Source: Scalesia atractyloides (lineage: Eukaryota; Streptophyta; Magnoliopsida; Asterales; Asteraceae). From it: a stretch of DNA of 64,000 nucleotides. This document shows, piece after piece, positions 47,076-58,298 of the stretch. The position numbers and the translations under genes were made by a program. The stretch lies in assembly GCA_947069175.1 (NCBI GenBank), contig CAMTDV010001633.1:59254102-59318101 (forward strand). The letters are read 5' to 3'. The notes under the pieces were generated by a model. That model ran no database searches. It saw nothing but the letters and a program-made list of their open reading frames with translations, and had not been told where the DNA came from. Numbering within the stretch: the first letter of the stretch is position 1; the number at the start of each line of letters is the position of its first letter.

Positions 47076-50000
47076 TTAAATAGTTGAAGTAGTAGGAAAA
47101 AGATGCGGGTATTTTTCACGCATTGAGTCTTCACGTTCCCAAGTAAACTCAGGTCCCCGTTTCGACTCCCAGCGTACCCTAACTATTGGAATGCGACTTC
47201 GTCGAAGACGCTTCTCCCCATAATCCATGATCTCCACTGGTCTTTCAATAAAATGCATGGATTCATCAATCTGAATATCTTCCAGCGGAATATGGAGATT
47301 CTCATCAGCGAGGCACTTCTTCAAGTTCGACACGTGGAATGTGGGATGAATCCTGTTGAGTTCTACTGGTAAATCAAGCTTGTATGCTACAGGACCTACT
47401 CTTTCGAGTATCTTGAAAGGTCCTACATAACGTGGTGCTAGCTTCCCCTTTTGACCAAAACGAACTACTCCCTTCCACGGTGATACTTTTAAAAGCACAT
47501 GATCACCAATGTTAAACTCTAAGGGCTTCCGTCGTTTATCTGCATAACTCTTTTGACGACTTTGAGCTGCTAGAAGATTATTTCGAATTTGATGAATCTT
47601 GTCTGTGGTTCCTTGGATCAATTCTGTACCAGTAATTTGTGCTGCTTCCCCAATTTCGTACCAACATACAGGAGATCGGCACTTTCGACCATATAAGGCT
47701 TCAAAAGGTGCCACGCCGATGCTCGAATGATAGCTGTTGTTGTACGAAAATTCAACTAACGGTAGGTGGGCGTCCCAATTTCCCTTGAAGTCTATGACAC
47801 ATGCTCTAAGCATATCCTCAAGAGTTTGAATGGTGCGCTCAGACTGTCCATCAGTTTGAGGATGATAGGCGGTACTGAGATCTAATCGTGTGCCCATAGC
47901 GGATTGTACTGCTTGCCATGTATGTGAGGTGAAACGACCATCACGATCAGAAATAATACTTAATGGTACCCCGTGCCGGCTCACAATTTCGTTGATATAA
48001 ATACGTGCAAGCTTTTCGTTCTTGAAATCTTCGCGAATAGGAATAAAGTGAGCTGATTTCGTAAGTCGGTCTATAATCACCCATATAGTGTCATACCCAC
48101 CAGAAGTGCGAGGTAACCCGGTAATGAAATCCATGGTTATATTTTCCCACTTCCATACAGGTATTTCCGGCTGGACTAGAAGTCCTGAGGGTCTTTGGTG
48201 TTCAGCCTTCACCTTGGAACATGTTAGACACTTGGAAACAAAAACGGCAATATCCTTTTTCATTCCAGGCCACCAATAGGTGTATCGTAGGTCTTGATAC
48301 ATCTTATCGGCTCCTGGGTGTATAGAATATCGCGTTTTGTGAGCTTCATTCATCAGAGTTTCACGAAGATTGTTGTGGTTAGGAATCCAGATACGATCTA
48401 GGTAATACAGAATACCATCTGATTTAGTTTCACGTTTTAACTCGGCTCCACAGGACATCTCTTTTCGTACATCTTCTTCTGTTATTGAAACGTGTTGAGC
48501 TTCTCGTATTTGATCTTTAATGTCGGTTATAATTTGCGAACATAGAAGATGAATGGAGTTCGCATAACCCTTTCGACTAAGTGTATCAGCCACCACATTA
48601 GCTTTACCAGGGTGGTATCTAATTTCACAGTCGTAATCATTCAGGAGTTCGACCCATCTTCGTTGCCTCATATTTAACTCTTTTTGATTGAAGATATGTT
48701 GAAAACTCTTGTGGTCAGTGTATATTTCACACTTAGTACCATAGAGATAATGTCTCCATATCTTAAGAGCGAATACAACGGCTCCAAGTTCTAGGTCATG
48801 AGTGGTGTAGTTCTTTTCATGTGGCTTGAGTTGTCTCGAGGCATAAGCTATGACTTTTCCTCTTTGCATGAGAACGCAGCCTAATCCTTGCCCTGACACG
48901 TCGCAATAGACTACAAAATCATCACAACCTTCAGGAAGAGTGAGGATTGGTGCATCACAAAGTTTTTGTTTAAGAGTTTGAAAAGCTTCTTCTTGCTTGG
49001 GTCCCCATACGAAAGGTTTTCCCTTATGGGTTAAAGCCGTGAGTGGCACAGCAATGCGAGAGAAGTTTGAAATGAACCGACGATAATAGCCAGCTAGTCC
49101 AAGAAAAGATCTTACTTCAGTTGGTGTACGTGGAGCTTGCCATTCTTGAACTGCTTTGATCTTTGAAGGGTCAACATGTATTCCTTTGTCATTGACTACA
49201 TGCCCGAGGAATTGCACCTCTCTTAACCAGAATTCACATTTAGAGAACTTGGCATAAAGCTTTTCCTTTTCTAGAAGTGCAAGAACGAGTCGAAGATGAC
49301 GCTCATGATCAGCTTTAGATTTTGAATAAATAAGAATGTCGTCGATGAACACTATAACGAATCGATCAAGGTAAGGTTTGCAGACTCTGTTCATTAGGTC
49401 CATGAAGACAGCTGGTGCGTTGGTTAATCCAAACGGCATAACCATGAATTCATAGTGGCCATAACGAGTTCGAAAAGCAGTTTTAGGGACGTCTTCTTCA
49501 TGCACTCTAAGCTGATGATAGCCAGATCGAAGATCGATTTTCGAAAAGCAGCTGGCACCTTGTAGTTGGTCAAGAAGATCATCAATGCGAGGTAAAGGAT
49601 ATCGATTTTTGATGGTTAACTTGTTGAGCTCTCTGTAGTCGATGCACATACGAAAAGATCCATCTTTCTTCTTTACAAAAAGGACAGGTGCACCCCAAGG
49701 CGATGAGCTAGGACGTATGAATCCCTTGTCAGTCAACTCTTGTAATTGACTGGCTAGCTCTTGCATTTCAGAGGGGGCTAACCTATATGGAGACTTTGCA
49801 ACTGGTGTAGCACCAGATATAAGATCAATACGGAATTCGACGTCTCTAACTGGAGGAAGTCCTGAAATGTCGTCAGGAAAAACTTGTGGAAAATCTTTTA
49901 CTACAGGAATGTCTTCAAATTTCTTCTCTGTGGTCCCTTTCTTGATGATATGGGCTAAAAACGCGACATAATTCTTGCGAAGATATTTTTGAGCTTGAAG

Positions 50001-51752
50001 ACAAGACATTAAGTTGAGCCCTTTCGACGAGGTTTCTCCAATGATTCGAAGAGTCTGACCGTTTGAAAGAGGAATACGAATAAATTTTTCACGACATACA
50101 ACTTCCGCATGATATTAACTGAGCCAATCCATACCGATTATGATGTCGAAACTTCCCAGCTTCATAGGAATAAGGTCGATTGAGAAATCGTGGTCATTTA
50201 AGGTGAGTGTACAGTTGCGTAAAATAGAGTCTAATGAAACTGGTTTTCCGTTCGCAACTTCCACCGTTATGGATTCCGCGAGCTTATCCCGATTTTTGCT
50301 TAAGATAGGTTCAAATTCTAATGACACGAAACTTCTATGCGCACCAGTATCAAATAACATAGAGGCATATCTACCATTTATAAGAAACGTACCGTTGACC
50401 ACATTGCCGTCAGCTCTGGCCTGGTTCGCGTTAATATTGAAAGCTCTTCCTCTCGCAGGTGGAGGAGCTTGGTTCGCTTGATTCACAGGGTTGGCTTGGG
50501 CCTGAGCATGAATAATATTAACCAGCCTTGGACATGTGTTTCTGAAATGACTTGGGTCGCCGCAGTTGAAACAAGCCCGCATAGGTTGGCCCATAGGATA
50601 ATTGGGTTGATAGTATGTTTGGGCTAAATGTTGGGTGGGTGGAAATGGTAGTTGTTGTTGTGCTTGACCCATTAACTGTTGGTGGGTTTGGGTTAAAGGT
50701 TGGTGGCGGTTTGTTCGTTGAGGCATGCGGCAGTTTTGAACAGTATGTCCTGCGCGACCGCAGCCGGTGCAGTATTGGCAAGGATGATCAGGGGAGTGGT
50801 GATACTGACAACGGTTACATTTTGGTAATGGGCCTGTGTAGGGTCTTCTGTATGGCGCGGGTGAAGGAGTGACTTGAGTGATGGGTGCAGCAGGAATAGG
50901 GGTGTTGGTTTGGGTGACTGCAAAATTCCTGGTGTTACGCTTCCTCTTGTTAGCAAACTTAGAGGAAGGAATGGGGTGGTTTGAGGTTTGTCCCTCAACA
51001 GGGGCTTTCTTCTTCTCTTCTTTGAACTTCCCATTGCGAATTCGGTTTTCGGTCAGTTCAGTTGCCAACTCCATGGCAGCTTCAAGTGTTACCGGTGAAA
51101 CGCTGAGAACCGAATCTTGGATTTTCGAGGGAAGTCCTCGAATATAATGCTCGATCAGACGATAGGTTGGTGTGAACAGATTTGGAACCATTTGGTTCAA
51201 CTCCAAAAACCTCTTGTTGTAAGTAGAGTGATCACCCTCCTTTTGCTTTAAGGCATGAAATTCATCCTCCAACTTCTTAATTTCACTTCTAGGACAGAAA
51301 CGCCTAGTCATGATTTCCCTTAACTCCTCCCAAGTTAAGGCCATCGCATATTCAGTTCCCCTCTTCCCTTTCTCAGTATTCCACCAAGTGAGAGCTACAA
51401 CAAGTAGTCTCCCGGTGGCGTAACGAACCTTGCGATCCTCAGGACAATCGCAGTTTAGGAAGGTGTTTTCCATCTCCTCGAACCAATGTAGGAGAGCAGT
51501 GACACCCTCTGTCCCTTCAAATTTAGGAGGATCACAGGACTTAAAATGTTTGTAAGAGCACTTGTTGGCAGGAGGGTTGTCGATGTTCTGGTCATGTTGT
51601 TGAGGAGGGTTATTAGGATTTGTAGCAAGGGCTTGTTGTACTTGTACCACGATGTCAGGCAATATCGTGGCCATTTGTTTCGCGATATGAGTGGCCAAAC
51701 GTTCCTGAGACTTTCCCGATCTTTTACTCCTTCGATGCTGTCTAGACGACAT
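47076..51752 (-). pseudogene. Inner chromovirus gag-pol, one frame with a single stop
   Basis: From ATG at 51752 (MSSRQHRRSKRSGKS) one frame runs to 47076, about 1,558 codons, interrupted only by TAA at 50115-50117. Order: capsid (ALTWWN, MTRRFCPRSE), Cys/His motifs (CNRCQYHH, CTGCGRAGH), knuckle CFNCGDPSHFRNTC, protease LFDTGAHRS, stop, RT (MCIDYRELNKL, FIDDILIYS), RNase H (VVYCDVSGQG), integrase (HPGADKM, MDFITGLP, SDRDGRF, DGQSERTIQT), and a chromodomain-type end (VRVRWESK, FTWERED). The outer element has CAA at the stop position. The stop lies just after the protease core IIGMDWLS, so gag-protease could be made but RT and integrase only by readthrough. Confidence 0.95.
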
Positions 51753-52544
51753 CTACAGGATCATAAAATGAGAAGATTGTGAGTTTATGATGTCTTGGGT
51801 GTCATGTGTCTTTAAGAAAATGAAAATAACATAAAATTCAATAATGCAACTACATCCATAGGATGTCTTGGGTTCGCTCATGTTGGGCCTCAAATGTCCC
51901 CCATACCTTCACCTATATAGTCATGTGGGCCCCCATGGCTATTGGCTTGGTAGGATTCACATTAGTATTGGCAATTTAACACTCGCATCCCCCGAATGCA
52001 AACCACAAAATATGTTCATGAGATGTTTGGTCGGAACGTGTCCAGGTGTAGACACAATGACAACTCAAAGTGGGATTAGCTCACACGACGTTTGGTATAG
52101 CATGCTTTGGCCTAATAGGTACTTCGTACTCTCATCGTTAGTCCCCAGGTAGGCAAACTGGTCCTTTATTTTGGATTTATACGAATGCCAGCCTAGACAG
52201 GACTTTCCGACTACCGGTACTGGTACCCTTCCAGTTACTACATGCCCGTCATGAGAACTCACTTTGATGAGATTTGAAAACACGAAAATCATTGTAAAAA
52301 CAATCATGATGTGGTGTGTGCTTTCATGGATGTGATATGTTATGAGCATACGATTTCATGATAGGCATTATATGATAATACATACTTATGAACATGCTTG
52401 CACAATATCAAATGTAACATTTAACATAAAACATATAAACATCATGAAATTTGGCATATAACACACATAATTCTTATAAGTTTCTAATCGACTATAGTAT
52501 AGGCTCTAAGGGTCTAAGAACCTATCCTATATCCGTATAGTCAT

Positions 52545-52557
52545 GGCTCTGATACCA
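52545..52557 (-). other. Primer binding site, inner chromovirus
   Basis: Minus-strand TGGTATCAGAGCC three bases from the 5' LTR. Confidence 0.95.
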
Positions 52558-52560
52558 ATC

Positions 52561-55278
52561 TGTCACACCCCGACCTGCAGCGGAAATAAGAGTCGGGGCA
52601 TAATTGGGTTATCACCAAAGCACATGACATTTACTTTTATGTTTCATAATTAATAAAGTCAAAGTTACATTTTCAAACATCCAAACATGTTCATTCAATA
52701 CAAAGGAAATAACCAAACATAACAATCCCGATACTAAATCGTTTTATTCTTCTAATCCAGGTCCTATGTGTTCCTAGCTGCTGCTGGTTCACCTGTATCA
52801 TGTGTAAAATGGGAGTTTTTGGGTCAACATATGTTGGCGAGTGAACCTTATTAGATAAACATTTGATAAAGATTTTATGGTTAGTTTATCAATGAAATAT
52901 TGTACATAATCATACATGAACAAATGTAAGTAATCAAGCATTGGCAAATAGCAGTTACAATTATAACATACAATAACACTTGAAGCATACATGAACATAC
53001 CAATATCATACGATAACTAACATAAATGAACTGTGCGATCAAGGCTCAATCAAACGGAGCCGATCGTATTGCATGTACTGAAAATGTAAAATGAACTGTG
53101 CGATCAAGGCTCAATCAAACGGAGCCGATCGTATTGCATGTACTGAAAATGTGAAATGAACTGTGCGATCAAGGCTCAATCAAACGGAGCCGATCGTATG
53201 TGGGCACGCCAGGTTCAACCGCATAATAAAATGGGGAACAGGCTCAACACTCATAATGGGGAGCGGCGGCCTCGGTAATTGCATGTACTGAAATAATAAA
53301 TTGCATCCAATAATAACTACTTAACAGCTACAAAATGAATACACATGTTCATGATATGATGTATGCACAATGGTTTAGTTATAATATGTAAATAAACAAA
53401 GACACATGATACACCCCAAAAATGTGATTAAAACGGGGAATTTGTAAGATTCACTCACATTGGGTGCGTTGAATTGGAGATGGTGAGATGCGCACGATTT
53501 AGATGAGCGAGTCGACGAGGAAAACTAACCTAAATAATAATGGAAAAATATATTAAATGGATGGATGTTATTAAGGATTTTAATGAAATTTTTAGATATA
53601 TTTTTGTGAGTTTATGGCTATTTTCTATCTTTAAAAATGTTATTTTAAGTATTTTTAATTGATTTTTAAATTAAATTAAATAAATAAAAATATATAAAAA
53701 AAATAATATTTTTTTAGCGTTGACCGTTGACCGTTGACCGGTTCGGTCAGTGAATATACCTGCGCCGGGTGGGATTCGAACCGGCGACCTCCCGTTCACG
53801 TGCACGCAGCTCTACCAACTGAGCTACGTGTCTAACCCGAAATAAACTCGTTTTTAATTATATTTATACACTTATTTGAATTAATCGAAAATTCCTTTAT
53901 TTGCAAAAACGTTTTAAATCAATTGGACCGGTGCTCGTGACGAGTTTCGAACGCGCGACGTGTAGTTCATATTGCACACAGTCCACCGCTGGACTGTGTG
54001 TCTAACCCGGTTATTATCCCAGTTTATATTATACTTAACAACTATCTGATTTAACCCGGTTTAGTTCTGGATCAAAAAGGCATGTTATTACATAAGGCGT
54101 GCGTGTAGTGGGGATCGAACTCAGGACGTGTATAATTTTTGTTTGCACACAGTCCACCGCTGGACTGTGTGTCTAACCCGTTTATAATCCTGATTTTAAT
54201 TACTCTTATATCATTACTGAACTCATCTTCTTCATTACGAACACAGACCTCAATCAAACAACCGATTCGTGATTAATCTAGTTAATAAACATGACGTCTA
54301 GCTTGAATGCATTGAACCGAACAGTTTGGGGAAAGAAGATACCGAACAGGTTGTCTTCTTCAGAAAGTCCGGCGACACTTGTCGGCTCTGTTTTTGAACC
54401 TTCGGCTGAGAGAATCTATTAATAGGTTTAAGGGTTTAGATATGAAATTGAACTAGTGAATATTGATTATCAGTACGTTGGAATGTGCATACCGGTGATT
54501 AACAAGTTTCCGGCAATTCCAGAAATTTTCCGGCGAGCTCAGATAGTCCAGCAATGACGTCTGTGGTTGATTTTGAGCGATGGGTTAATGTTAGTAAGGT
54601 TCTAACAATAGATTGAAACCGTAAAGTAGAAGTATTTTACCGGCTTGTGTTGAATACGATTTTCCGGCGACTTTTGCAGAGAATTCCGGCGAACTGTTTT
54701 AGGCGCTCAGATGGTCTGAAAATGCGACGAAAAGGAATTGGAGTATTGGTCTGAATCGCGAGAGTGTCTGGTGTTTGAGTTATTCAGAACTTGATGTTCT
54801 TTTTCGGTTTTAAAAATAAAAAATGATGAGTCTTTAATTTTAATCAATTTCCGATTGATTAGAAACCGTCGAGCATCGGTTATAACTGAATGTGTGAGGT
54901 AAACAATCGATTTGACGATTGGTTTGCCGATTACCGTTTTTCAGGTGACACCATCGGTTAAACTGAGTTTGTGTATAAGTTCCATTTGTTTTCCTAGAGT
55001 TAACAGAAAACACATTGTGGCGGAGTGGTTTAGGGAATGAATGTTAAGTTGTTTAAAGAGCCTTGGCTGACCCGGGTTCGAGTCCCGGCAGCTTCAAATA
55101 TTTTTGTTTGTTTTATTTTAACTTTTTATCAAATATAACTTTTATAGTTTAGTTTATTTATTAATTATGTATCGTTTTAACTCAAAATAATCAAAAATAA
55201 TTAATGCAACTTTTATAACTTGGTACAAGATTACAAAACGGAGCGGGTTTTGGAGACCCGATTTTTACAAATATTACA
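52561..55278 (-). repeat. 5' LTR of the inner chromovirus, with tRNA-like modules
   Basis: 2,718 bp. Modules: T4 53761-53839 (minus), T2 53933-54009 (minus), T3 54105-54180 (minus), T1 55016-55093 (plus). It has three copies of the 29-bp motif at period about 65 (near 53035, 53100, 53164) where the other LTR has two complete copies before its duplication. Confidence 0.95.
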
Positions 55279-55283
55279 AGTTA

Positions 55284-55752
55284 TGCAGACAAACGACGAA
55301 AGCCCTTGGAGTTTAACATTGGTGATCAAGTACTTTTAAAAGTATCACCGTGGAAGGGAGTAGTTCGTTTTGGCCAGAAGGGCAAGCTAGCACCACGCTA
55401 CGTAGGACCTTTCAAGATACTCGAAAGAGTAGGACCTGTAGCATACAAGCTTGACCTACCAGAAGAACTCAATAGAATTCATCCCACATTCCACGTATCA
55501 AACTTAAAGAAGTGCCTCGCCGATGAAAACCTCCATATTCCTCTAGAAGACATTCAGATCGATGAATCTATGCATTTCATTGAAAGACCAGTAGAAATCA
55601 TGGACTTCGGAGAGAAGCGTTTAAGACGAAGTCGTATTCCAATTGTCAGAGTACGCTGGGAGTCGAAACGAGAACCTGAGTTTACTTGGGAACGTGAAGA
55701 CTCAATGCGCGAGAAATACCCGCATCTTTTTCCTGTTACCACCACTACTTAA
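55284..55752 (+). pseudogene. Outer chromovirus pol, 3' end with chromodomain-type tail
   Basis: Resumes the integrase C-terminus after the inner element: FNIGDQVLLKVSPW and GKLAPRYVGPF (the GPY/F module), then HPTFHVSNLKK and the chromodomain-like VRVRWESK...FTWEREDSM. Ends TAA at 55750-55752. Chromodomains of this class guide integration toward heterochromatin. It joins with position 44229 across the AGTTA duplication. Confidence 0.95.
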
Positions 55753-55771
55753 ATTTCGGGACGAAATTTCT

Positions 55772-55783
55772 AAAAGTAGGGGA
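55772..55783 (+). other. Polypurine tract, outer chromovirus
   Basis: AAAAGTAGGGGA directly before the 3' LTR at 55787. A palindromic-looking TTTCGGGACGAAA lies just upstream in both elements. Confidence 0.8.
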
Positions 55784-55786
55784 TAC

Positions 55787-58293
55787 TGTAACATCCGTCG
55801 AAAAACGAGTTTCAAAACCCGCTTCGTTTATTAATCGAATAGTCAGTTATAAATTCCGTTGCGTAAATATTGTCCATTTTAATTTTAAACAATATATAAT
55901 TAATAAATATATTAGAATTTAAAAACTATAATTAATAAACAATAAAAACAAGTGAAGAAAAAAATAAAAGGAAGCTGCCGGGTTTCGAACCCGGGTCAGC
56001 CGATTCAACAAACAAACACTACACCACTCCGCCACTTGACTCGTTTGTGTAAACAATGAAACAAATAATACTTAAGTTAAAACTCGAATTCAAAAACCGG
56101 ACTTCAGCGCGGCAGAACTCGCAATCACCGGAAAATCCGGCAATCCGCTAGTTTAGCCATTTTCCTGTTGACTATAACGTTATAACCGAATCGACATCGG
56201 TTATAACCGACGTCTAACAGTAAATTGCGGTCGTAACCGCGGAGAAACCTTGACCACGAATCAAGACCAAATCGGACTCAATTCATCCTGATTCTTCCTT
56301 ATAAATACCCACCCAAACCTCTGGTAATCTTTTCGCTCAAAATCGCACAAACTCTCGAAGCTTTAGCACTCGCCGGAGTTATTTTACAGTCGCCGGACTT
56401 TCACCGGAAAACCGAGACTTACTTCAAATCGGTAAATTTCTCAACTCTTTCATTTTCAATCCATCATTAGACAAGTAATAACATAAATCGTTCAACCAGA
56501 ATCCGACTCAGACAACGTTGCCGGGAATTTATGCACTCGCCGGAAAATCGCTGGAAATTCTGAAGTCTCGCTGTAAATCGGTACAATCATCTAAACCCCC
56601 TGATATCCCTTGTTTAGTAACCTAATTTCACAACTCGTTGATCAAATCTGTTAATTGATTCACTCAAACGGAAGTCACAAATCAGAGCCGACGACTCTTG
56701 CCGGAATTCTGAAGAAACCATTCTGATCGGTACATTCGATTCCGTAACCCTCTCTATCCATTTTAATTCAATCAATTATATGATAGATGACCGATTTAAA
56801 CAAGAACAGTCGGTCACCTTCGTTCTGTGTCTTTATAAATGAAGAAGACGAAGTCGAAATGTGTATAAGTATAATTAAAACTGAATGATTAACCGGGTTA
56901 GACACACAGTCCAGCGGTGGACTGTGTGCAAACATAAACGCACGTCACGAGTTCGAATCATACAACGTACCGACTTTCAGAAATAAAATCAATATTTTTA
57001 GAACTGAATCAGAACAAGTCATAGTATGTTTATAAGAGGAATATAATCCATAAGATAAACAGATTAGACACACAGCCCAACTGGTTGGGCTGTGCGCATA
57101 CGAACCGAAGGACCCGAGTTCGACTCTGGGTCCCTGCAAGCGGTTCGGCCATTTTAAATCATTTTAATATTAACCCAATAAAAATAACAATTAATTAGTA
57201 TATATATAGAATTAAAACAGAGAATATTTCGGGTTAGACACGTAGCTCAGTTGGTAGAGCTGCGTGCACGCGTACGAGAGGTCTCGGGTTCGAACCTCAC
57301 TCAGCGCACACTTAACCACAGTCCGACCGGTCAACGGTCAAAAAAGTCAAAATTTTTATTTCTTTTTATTATTTATTTAATTTAAAAATCAATTAAAAAT
57401 ACTTAAAAATAATATTTTTAAAGTTAGAAAACGTCCTTAAACTCACAAAAATGAATCTAAAAACCCTATTAAGATTATGAATTAAAATCTATTTATTTAC
57501 CGAACCACTTCGTTATTATTTAGGTTAGCTTTCCTCGTCGATCAAATCCCAAAACTCGTGCGCATCCAACGTCATCAAAAGAACGCACCCAATGTGAGTG
57601 AATCTCTACAAATTCCCCGTTTTAATCACGTTTTGGGGGTGTATCATGTGTCGTACAATTATGTTATTATATAAATATAAACACCTGTGCATTCATCATA
57701 TCTGTGATCTAATCTGTATCAATTGTGTACAAATTGTTGTGTGAATTATGTTTAGTTTGGATTTATCATTTTCAGTGCAAGCATTTCATTAGGCCCATCA
57801 GCTCCCCGTGGGATACGGGTTGAGTACAGGTGCCTCATCCGATCGGCTCCGTTTGATTGAGCCTTGATCTCACAATCATCATCATTCATATCATATACTC
57901 ATCCAATGTGGTTTGTGTTTTTGTTATATACATACGTTTGCTCACATGTGATTATTGCACAATTTTTCAATACTAAATACAACAAGGAATCAATAATAAT
58001 GTTTTAACAAGGTTCACTCGCCAACTTTTGTTGACCCAAAATATTTCCCGTTTTACACATGATACAGGTGATCCCGTTGAGGCAAGAAACACATAGGAAG
58101 GCTTAGAAGAATAATTCAGTTTAAGCTTTGGATTGTATTACTTAGTTTCATTTTCCTTGTAATTGTATAGATTTGACTATTTAAGTTGTAATTTGAATTT
58201 AATAAATATGAAACACTTTAGTAAACATCATAAGCTTTGGTGATAACCCAATTATGCCCCGATTCTTATTCCGCTGCCGGTCGGGGTGTGACA
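55787..58293 (+). repeat. 3' LTR of the outer chromovirus, with tRNA-like modules
   Basis: 2,507 bp. Modules: T1 55971-56040 (minus; T stem perfect), T2 56893-56960, T3 57061-57137, T4 57231-57308 (all plus). TATAAATA at 56300. It ends GGGGTGTGACA and is followed by CACAC. Confidence 0.95.
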
Positions 58294-58298
58294 CACAC

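Larger units (their letters stand above)
44235..55278 (-). mobile_element. Inner Ty3/gypsy chromovirus nested in pol
   Basis: LTRs 44235-47040 and 52561-55278, flanked by AGTTA (44230-44234 and 55279-55283). Full gag-pol on the minus strand, primer site and polypurine tract. It is a relative of the outer element with clearly diverged LTRs but very similar protein. LTRs of the pair differ by few substitutions by eye, so insertion was recent relative to most of the window. Confidence 0.97.
36678..58293 (+). mobile_element. Outer Ty3/gypsy chromovirus
   Basis: LTRs 36678-39212 and 55787-58293 begin TGTAACATCC and end GGGGTGTGACA, flanked by CACAC (36673-36677 and 58294-58298). Primer site, gag, protease, RT, RNase H, integrase, chromodomain-type tail and polypurine tract are all present, in the order typical of chromoviruses. 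Frameshifts in gag, at the gag/knuckle junction and in RNase H, plus an 11-kb insertion in pol, make it defective. Without the insertion it would be about 10.6 kb. Confidence 0.97.
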
